DNA from: an uncultured Pseudomonadota bacterium | Lineage (GTDB): Bacteria > Pseudomonadota > Gammaproteobacteria > Burkholderiales > SG8-39 | Length of the DNA stretch: 10,806 nucleotides | Reading direction: 5' to 3' | Assembly (NCBI GenBank): GCA_903895005.1 | Contig: CAITSH010000093.1 | Span: forward strand, 1 to 10,806 | Shown here: one piece after another, positions 6,580 to 10,806 of the stretch | How positions within the stretch are numbered: position 1 is the stretch's first letter | Layout: every line of letters starts with the position of its first letter | The notes under the pieces: model-generated | What the model was told of the DNA's origin: nothing | The model's input: the letters and a program-made list of their open reading frames with translations, nothing else | The model's database searches: none | Program-made: the position numbers and the translations under genes

Positions 6580-7515
6580 TCAGTTGACGTTACCGTCCAG
6601 GGCCTGTTTTTGCCGCGCAACGAAGTCCGCAGTGCTGTCCATTCCGCGCAACTGCAGCACGTAGTTGCGCACCGCCGCTTCCAGGAGGACGGCAAGGTTC
6701 CTGCCCGCCACCACCGGGATGACCACCTTGCGTACCGTCACTCCGAGAATTTCTTCGGATAATTCATGCAGCGGCAGACGCTCCATTTCGGCCAGCGCCG
6801 ACTGGCTAGGGCGGTCAAGATGCACAATCAGCTTCATTTTCATTTTCGGACGAACGGCTGTTTCGCCAAAAATGGTGCGAATGTTCAGCATGCCCAAGCC
6901 ACGGACTTCAAGGAAATCCTTGAGCATGGCGGGGCAGCGTCCTTCCAGCGTTTGTGCTGCAATTTTGTAAATTTCAACCACATCGTCGGCAACCAGGCCG
7001 TGGCCGCGGCTGATGAGTTCAAGGCCAAGTTCGCTCTTGCCGATGCCGGAACTCCCGGTGATGAGCACACCGAGCCCCAGTACGTCCATGAAGACGCCGT
7101 GGCGGGTCTCGGTGTCCGCGAGCGCTTTGGCCAGGTAGCGGCGCAGTGTTTCAATGACATGGGCGGCCGGTTGCGGGGTGGCAAGCACGGCGATGCCGCG
7201 CCGTTCGGAGGCAGCCAACAAAGGTCTGATGAGGACCGCGCCATCGGCAAGGATCAGTGCGGCCGGGTTGCGGGCAAAAATATCCTCGACCATGCGCTCA
7301 AGGGCTGCGGCACCGGATGAGTCGAGGTGTGCCGCCTCCAGGCTGCCGATCACCTGTATGCGATTGGGGTGTATGAGGTTTAGATGCCCGATGAGGGCGG
7401 CGGCATCACTGTCGCGTTGCAATTGTGCGGTCGCACCGTCACGGCCGCATACCCAGCTCAGCTGGAGCTTGGCGGCATTATCGTCATGCAGTTGCGCGAC
7501 GCTGGTCCGGGACAT
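6580..7515 (-). CDS. hprK: HPr kinase/phosphorylase
   Basis: HprK phosphorylates HPr on a serine using ATP and also removes that phosphate. In Gram-negative bacteria with an incomplete PTS it serves regulation rather than sugar uptake. From the chosen start (311 residues) the protein shows H139 in RHGVFMDV, the Walker A loop GSSGIGKS (154-161) followed by E162, the aspartate pair D177-D178 in LVADDVV, and the family signature EVRGLGMLNIR (203-213). These match the residues used for catalysis and the phosphorylase function. The start at 7515 puts the typical opening (SVAQLHDDNAAKLQLSW) in the first 22 residues. A longer form starting 19 codons upstream would only read the 3' end of ptsN in another frame. 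The gene overlaps ptsN by 32 bases and has no visible ribosome site, which points to coupling with ptsN translation. Confidence 0.93.
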   Translation of the reverse strand: MSRTSVAQLHDDNAAKLQLSWVCGRDGATAQLQRDSDAAALIGHLNLIHPNRIQVIGSLEAAHLDSSGAAALERMVEDIFARNPAALILADGAVLIRPLLAASERRGIAVLATPQPAAHVIETLRRYLAKALADTETRHGVFMDVLGLGVLITGSSGIGKSELGLELISRGHGLVADDVVEIYKIAAQTLEGRCPAMLKDFLEVRGLGMLNIRTIFGETAVRPKMKMKLIVHLDRPSQSALAEMERLPLHELSEEILGVTVRKVVIPVVAGRNLAVLLEAAVRNYVLQLRGMDSTADFVARQKQALDGNVN

Positions 7516-7969
7516 TGGGTTGCCATGACGCGAAGGTCTGGTGCAGCGATTGGGCGTCCGGCTCATCCGCAAGCTGCTTGCGGAATTCGCGGTCGCTGAA
7601 CATTTGGGCTAGTTCGGAAAGGATTTGCAAATGGGTTTCGTTGGCCTGTTCTGGAACCAGCAGCACGAACAGTAATCCGACGGCCTGGCCATCCGGCGCA
7701 TCGAAGGCTACCGCGCTCTTCAGGCGCACAAATGCCCCGACGGCCTCTTTGAGACCTTTGATGCGCCCGTGCGGAATCGCAACACCTTGCCCCAGTCCGG
7801 TCGAGCCTAGACGTTCGCGCGCAAACAAGCTGTCGAATACGAGGCTTCTGGCCACACCCTGATTGTTCTCGAATAGCAGCCCGGCTTGTTCGAACAGCCG
7901 TTTCTTGCTGCTCACTTCGAGATCCAGAACGATATTTGAGGCGGGGAGTAGTTTGGAGATGAGGTTCAT
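7484..7969 (-). CDS. ptsN: Nitrogen regulatory PTS protein EIIA-Ntr
   Basis: PtsN is the end acceptor of the regulatory (nitrogen) PTS. It receives phosphate from the HPr-like carrier and, depending on its phosphorylation state, binds targets such as potassium transport regulators. This 161-residue copy has the EIIA fold signature: FDSLFARERLGSTGLGQGVA followed by IPH, with the phosphorylated histidine at H67. Further conserved segments are LLFVLLVP and HLQILSELAQMF. The ATG at 7969 has an AGG five bases upstream. It is separated from hpf by 152 bases that hold a terminator-like structure and a possible promoter, so its expression may be set apart from that of rpoN-hpf. Its 3' end overlaps hprK by 32 bases. 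Genes for HPr and enzyme I are not in this window. Confidence 0.95.
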   Translation of the reverse strand: MNLISKLLPASNIVLDLEVSSKKRLFEQAGLLFENNQGVARSLVFDSLFARERLGSTGLGQGVAIPHGRIKGLKEAVGAFVRLKSAVAFDAPDGQAVGLLFVLLVPEQANETHLQILSELAQMFSDREFRKQLADEPDAQSLHQTFASWQPNVPDQRRATA

Positions 7970-7982
7970 AAGTGCCTGAATA

Positions 7983-8014
7983 GGCGGGTAAAAAATGGCT
8001 GTTTCCAGCCCGCC
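7983..8014 (-). promoter_or_regulatory. Alternative GC stem in the ptsN leader (possible attenuator)
   Basis: On the minus strand GGCGGG (8014-8009) can pair with CCCGCC (7988-7983), which ends 13 bases before the ptsN ATG. This stem shares two bases with the terminator stem at 7997-8010 and would place the T-run in its loop. Either structure can therefore form fully, but not both. Such competition is the design of attenuators; that it works here is inference. The six pairs could also stack on a CTG/CAG inner stem. Confidence 0.35.
7990..8010 (-). terminator. Small intrinsic terminator between hpf and ptsN
   Basis: Reading the minus strand, GGCTG (8010-8006), loop GAAA, and CAGCC (8001-7997) are followed by A and six Ts (7995-7990). 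A GNRA tetraloop on a GC-rich five-pair stem with a T-run is the intrinsic terminator layout, though the stem is short, so leakage is likely. It lies 112 bases after the hpf stop and 20 bases before the ptsN start. It would reduce read-through from rpoN-hpf into ptsN-hprK. Confidence 0.55.
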
Positions 8015-8032
8015 TGATGAAGCAAGCGCGCC

Positions 8033-8061
8033 ATTCTACTCTAAATTGATATGTGGGCAGC
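8033..8061 (-). promoter_or_regulatory. Possible weak promoter for ptsN
   Basis: On the minus strand TAGAAT (8038-8033) is a good -10 box inside an AT-rich stretch that stands out from its GC-rich surroundings. With a 17-base spacer the -35 position reads GCTGCC, which is poor. If used, transcription would start near 8026 and the leader would contain the terminator-like hairpin. The evidence is the -10 box and base composition only. Confidence 0.25.
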
Positions 8062-8078
8062 CGGCCTTCCCGGCGCCC
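8055..8078. repeat. Strong hairpin downstream of hpf
   Basis: GGGC-A-GCCGG (8055-8064) pairs with CCGGC-GCCC (8070-8078) around a five-base loop, giving nine pairs with one bulged A. On the minus strand it begins 43 bases after the hpf stop and is not followed by a T-run. It may stabilise the 3' end of the rpoN-hpf mRNA or back up the terminator further on. Confidence 0.4.
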
Positions 8079-8121
8079 CCATACCTATGCAGTCGGCAAA
8101 CGGGTGGCGTGCTAAGGCTAC

Positions 8122-8448
8122 CTACTGTTCGTCAACGTTCTGGCGCCTCAGCGTCTCATGCGGGTGCGCGAATGCCTTGTCCTTGTATTTGAGGATCTGT
8201 CGGTCGAGTTTGTCGACCAGCCCGTCGATGGAGGCGTACATATTCTCTTCGATGCATTCGACGTGAATGTCTTTACCGCGCACGTGAACACTGACTTCTG
8301 CTTTTTGCAGCAGCTTTTGCACCGACAAAATCACGTTGACGTCGATCACGTTGTCAAAGTGCCGGACAACGCGATCCATCTTTGACAACACGTATTCGCG
8401 CATTGCCGGGGTGATTGACACATGATGCCCACTGACCGTCAGATTCAT
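8122..8448 (-). CDS. hpf: Ribosome hibernation promoting factor (short form)
   Basis: HPF binds the 30S subunit in the tRNA and mRNA channel, stops translation and helps ribosomes form inactive dimers when growth slows. The 108-residue length marks the short form, as in E. coli HPF/YfiA, without the long-form dimerisation domain. It opens with NLTVSGHHVSITPAMREYV. The middle holds the alternating strand EVSVHVRGKDIHVE (51-64), and the second helix MYASIDGLVDKLDRQILKYK (70-89) is typical of the family. The start has the best ribosome site in the window. It lies 20 bases after rpoN, the conserved order in proteobacteria, so it is probably co-transcribed with rpoN. Confidence 0.95.
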   Translation of the reverse strand: MNLTVSGHHVSITPAMREYVLSKMDRVVRHFDNVIDVNVILSVQKLLQKAEVSVHVRGKDIHVECIEENMYASIDGLVDKLDRQILKYKDKAFAHPHETLRRQNVDEQ

Positions 8449-8452
8449 ACTG

Positions 8453-8461
8453 CACCTCCTT
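8453..8461 (-). promoter_or_regulatory. Full Shine-Dalgarno site of hpf
   Basis: The minus strand reads AAGGAGGTG four bases before the hpf ATG, a near-complete match to the 16S rRNA 3' end. Neighbouring genes rpoN, lptB, hprK and rapZ have no recognisable site, so hpf is probably translated much more strongly than the sigma factor gene it follows. Confidence 0.8.
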
Positions 8462-8468
8462 GTAGAGA

Positions 8469-9911
8469 CTAAAGGGCCTTGCGAAGGTTGACCGGGGGGA
8501 TATGCAGGGATTCGCGATACTTTGCAATGGTTCGTCTTGCAACAACGATACCCTGCTGCCCAAGAATTTGCGAGATTTTGCTGTCCGAAAGCGGCTTTTT
8601 CTGGTCCTCTGCGGCCACCAGTTGTTTGATCAGGGCCCGGATCGCTGTTGCCGAACAGGAGCCGCCTGCTTCCGTTGCGACATGGCTGCCAAAAAAATAT
8701 TTCAGTTCGAAGATCCCGCGTGGCGTGAACATGAACTTTTGCGTCGTCACGCGCGACACCGTCGACTCATGAAGACCCAGCGTATCCGCGATTTCGCGCA
8801 ACACCAGCGGGCGCATGGCGACCTCGCCATGTTCGAAAAAATGCCGCTGCCGGTCTACGATGCACTGCGATACGCGCAAAATCGTGTCAAAACGCTGCTG
8901 CACGTTTTTGATCAGCCACCTTGCCTCCTGAAGCTGATGCGAGAGCTGGCCGGTCGCCGCCGAACGGTTGTTTTGGAGTATGTCGGCATACATGCGGTGG
9001 ATGCGCAGTTTGGGCATCGCATCGCGATTCAGCCGCGCGACCCAGACGTTTTTGATTTTTTTCACCACCACGTCAGGAACGATGTAGCGCGTGGTCTGGG
9101 CGGAAAAGCTGGCGCCCGGACGCGGATTAAGGCTTTGTATCAGCAATTGCGCTTCGCGCAGGCCGGTATCGTCGCAACCCAAAGAGCGCTTGAGCCGGAC
9201 AAAATCGCGGCCCGCCAGTGCCGAGAGGTGGTCGTGCACAACGGCGAGCGCAAGCTCGCGGCCCGGCGCGGTTGCGGGCATCGCGCGCAATTGCAGCTCC
9301 AGGCATTCGGCCGGCGTTCGCGCGCCGATCCCGGTGGGATCGAGCTGCTGCAGGTGGCGCAATGCGATCTGCAATTCGTCCGGGTCGACTTCCATGTCTT
9401 CGGGCACCATCTCCGCAATCTCTTCGAGTGACTGCGTCAGGTATCCGTCGTCATCAAGCGCCTCAATGAGCAGTGCGACCAGGCTGCGGTCCCGTCGAGA
9501 AAGGTTCATGAGGACGAGTTGCTCGATCATGTGCTCCCGCAAAGAAGGGGCATCGGCGGCCTGCTGCGGATAGTCGCCGTCCTCGGAGTCCTCGCGGTTG
9601 CCCGAGGAAGATGGTGCGTCGGTGAACCAATCCTGGTCGTTCCCGGGTGCGTCGCCCGCTCCAGATTCTCCCGGAGGGGCCTCTTCTGATGGACCGTCGG
9701 ATGAACTGGCGGTGCTGGTGCTGGAACTTGGCGCCTGGAAAGGCGTGTCGACGGGTGTTTCCTCGCGCTCGAGCAGCGGATTGTCAGCCAGGAATTTTTC
9801 CAGTTCTTGGTTCAGCTCCAGGGTCGACAGCTGCAACAACCGGATGGATTGCTGCAACTGCGGCGTCAGCGTCAGGTGCTGAGACAGTTTGAGTTGCAGT
9901 GTTTGCTTCAT
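8469..9911 (-). CDS. rpoN: RNA polymerase sigma-54 factor
   Basis: Sigma-54 directs RNA polymerase to -24/-12 promoters, which need an AAA+ activator and ATP to open. The 480-residue protein has all regions. Region I (1-50) is glutamine- and leucine-rich, with SQHLTLTPQLQQSIRLLQLS. Region II (about 51-120) is an acidic, serine- and proline-rich linker. The core-binding domain covers about 121-310. The helix-turn-helix is TLGLHESTVSRVTTQKF (377-393), which is followed by TPRGIFELKYFF. The RpoN box ARRTIAKYRE (458-467) binds the -24 element. The start is fixed by region I beginning at residue 1; no Shine-Dalgarno sequence is visible. It lies 25 bases after lptB and 20 bases before hpf. A second rpoN elsewhere in the genome cannot be excluded. 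Confidence 0.97.
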   Translation of the reverse strand: MKQTLQLKLSQHLTLTPQLQQSIRLLQLSTLELNQELEKFLADNPLLEREETPVDTPFQAPSSSTSTASSSDGPSEEAPPGESGAGDAPGNDQDWFTDAPSSSGNREDSEDGDYPQQAADAPSLREHMIEQLVLMNLSRRDRSLVALLIEALDDDGYLTQSLEEIAEMVPEDMEVDPDELQIALRHLQQLDPTGIGARTPAECLELQLRAMPATAPGRELALAVVHDHLSALAGRDFVRLKRSLGCDDTGLREAQLLIQSLNPRPGASFSAQTTRYIVPDVVVKKIKNVWVARLNRDAMPKLRIHRMYADILQNNRSAATGQLSHQLQEARWLIKNVQQRFDTILRVSQCIVDRQRHFFEHGEVAMRPLVLREIADTLGLHESTVSRVTTQKFMFTPRGIFELKYFFGSHVATEAGGSCSATAIRALIKQLVAAEDQKKPLSDSKISQILGQQGIVVARRTIAKYRESLHIPPVNLRKAL

Positions 9912-9936
9912 ATTCGGGGAGGGGGATGCGGAGCTG

Positions 9937-10659
9937 CTAAAGGCGGAAATTCTCGCCCAGATAAACGCGCCTTACATTTTCATTATAGACAATTTCATCG
10001 GGGTTGCCAGAAGCGAGAACGGTGCCTTCGTTGATGATATAGGCGCGGTCGCATATCCCCAGCGTTTCCCGCACGTTGTGATCGGTGATCAGGATGCCGA
10101 TCCCGCGATCTTTCAGGAAACCGATGATTTTCTGGATATCGATGACCGCGATGGGATCGACGCCGGCAAACGGTTCGTCCAAGAGCACGAAGGCGGGTCG
10201 CATCGCAAGTGCGCGGGCGATCTCGACACGCCGGCGTTCGCCGCCGGATAGTGACATGGCCATCGCGTTGCGCAGATGGGAGATATGCAGGTCATCGAGC
10301 AGCTCGGTAAGGCGTTCTTCGCCTTCCTTGCCCGTCACGCCCTGCAATTCGAGCACTGCTTGTACGTTGTCCTGAACCGAAAGTTTGCGAAATACCGACG
10401 CTTCCTGGGGCAGGTAAGACAGCCCCATTTTCGCGCGACGGTGGATGGGCATGCGGCTGATGTTGGTATCGTCAAGCTCAATGCGCCCGCCGTCGAGCGC
10501 GACAAGCCCGACGATCATGTAAAAGCAGGTTGTTTTGCCGGCGCCGTTTGGCCCGAGGAGCCCGACCACTTCGCCGCTGGAAACATCAAGCGATACGTCC
10601 TGGACCACGGTGCGCGCCTTGTAGCGCTTTTTCAGGCTGGTCGCCCGCAGCGTGCTCAT
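9937..10659 (-). CDS. lptB: LPS export ABC transporter ATPase LptB
   Basis: LptB is the cytoplasmic ATPase that, with LptF and LptG, pulls lipopolysaccharide from the inner membrane and pushes it along the Lpt bridge to the outer membrane. All ABC motifs are in place in 240 residues: Walker [10 protein letters not shown] (36-44), Q-loop LPQEASVF (Q85), signature LSGGE (137-141), Walker [14 protein letters not shown] (157-169) and the switch histidine H194 in [10 protein letters not shown]. The LptB-specific C-terminus, [20 protein letters not shown], is complete. The gene follows lptA by 30 bases and precedes rpoN by 25, the usual proteobacterial arrangement. No ribosome site is obvious before the ATG. 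Confidence 0.97.
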   Translation of the reverse strand: MSTLRATSLKKRYKARTVVQDVSLDVSSGEVVGLLGPNGAGKTTCFYMIVGLVALDGGRIELDDTNISRMPIHRRAKMGLSYLPQEASVFRKLSVQDNVQAVLELQGVTGKEGEERLTELLDDLHISHLRNAMAMSLSGGERRRVEIARALAMRPAFVLLDEPFAGVDPIAVIDIQKIIGFLKDRGIGILITDHNVRETLGICDRAYIINEGTVLASGNPDEIVYNENVRRVYLGENFRL

Positions 10660-10689
10660 GACAGGAAAGAACGACGCGGGAAAATGCGG

Positions 10690-10806
10690 CTACTCGGCCC
10701 GCGGGCTGGCTATCCCGGGCGCCGGCTTCAGGCTGACAGGCGATGCTGGCGCCGCAGGCGATGCCGGCTGGTTTTTGGTCTTTGGTTGAATCACGGCGCG
10801 TACGCG
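10690..10806 (-). CDS. lptA: LptA, periplasmic LPS bridge protein (3' end only)
   Basis: The last 38 codons and the TAG stop of a leftward gene run off the window edge. The translation begins RVRAVIQPK, the typical end of the LptA/OstA domain that carries LPS across the periplasm. It continues as a tail of about 29 residues rich in Ala, Pro and Ser, with no fold expected. The identification rests on this short match plus the position directly upstream of lptB. The body of the gene, including its signal peptide, lies outside the window. Confidence 0.8.
   Translation of the reverse strand, partial: RVRAVIQPKTKNQPASPAAPASPVSLKPAPGIASPRAE

Noticed and set aside
5570..6664. 364-codon open frame on the plus strand over rapZ, psiF and the end of hprK
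   Set aside because: It covers three well-supported genes on the other strand and shows no family features.
8022..8033. TGGCGCGCTTGC on the minus strand before ptsN, resembling a sigma-54 promoter
   Set aside because: The GG and GC elements are seven bases apart, not the ten needed for a -24/-12 promoter.
8502..9431. 309-codon open frame on the plus strand inside rpoN
   Set aside because: It is fully antisense to a complete sigma-54 gene and has a composition typical of shadow frames.
1..10806. CRISPR array, insertion sequence, phage or toxin-antitoxin genes
   Set aside because: No spaced direct repeats, transposase or integrase motifs, or small paired genes were seen. All larger genes are recognised core functions.

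Overview
The window reads as a GC-rich betaproteobacterial chromosome segment; Nitrosomonadales, Rhodocyclales or Burkholderiales relatives would fit, but I cannot place it more finely. The reasons are the order lptA-lptB-rpoN-hpf-ptsN-hprK-rapZ, the presence of an HPr kinase/phosphorylase in a genome with LPS-export genes, and the protein sequences themselves. Everything recognised is housekeeping or regulatory. I see no phage, transposon, CRISPR array or defence system, and no convincing undescribed system.

The left part is transcribed rightwards. It has a tRNA-Gly(CCC) gene with an encoded CCA end (167-240), a cN-I type cytosolic 5'-nucleotidase (255-1160), a large AsmA-family envelope protein (1170-3398), and the adenine glycosylase MutY (3395-4489), whose start overlaps the asmA stop by 4 bases. 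The genes are tightly packed and probably co-transcribed.

The right part (4517-10806) is transcribed leftwards and meets the first block in a 27-base convergent gap after mutY. In transcription order it has the end of lptA (cut by the window edge), lptB, rpoN (sigma-54), hpf, ptsN (EIIA-Ntr), hprK, a small secreted PsiF-repeat protein, rapZ, and a stand-alone LON substrate-binding-domain protein. The cluster links export of LPS, sigma-54 transcription, ribosome hibernation, the regulatory PTS, and control of amino-sugar (cell envelope) synthesis.

The points most worth a second look are structural. One is a small intrinsic terminator in the ptsN leader that overlaps an alternative GC-rich stem, so it could be an attenuator. 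Another is the psiF gene placed between hprK and rapZ and flanked by hairpins. RapZ also ends before the basic tail that binds RNA in E. coli. Finally, the nucleotidase start codon lies only 14 bases after the tRNA CCA end.
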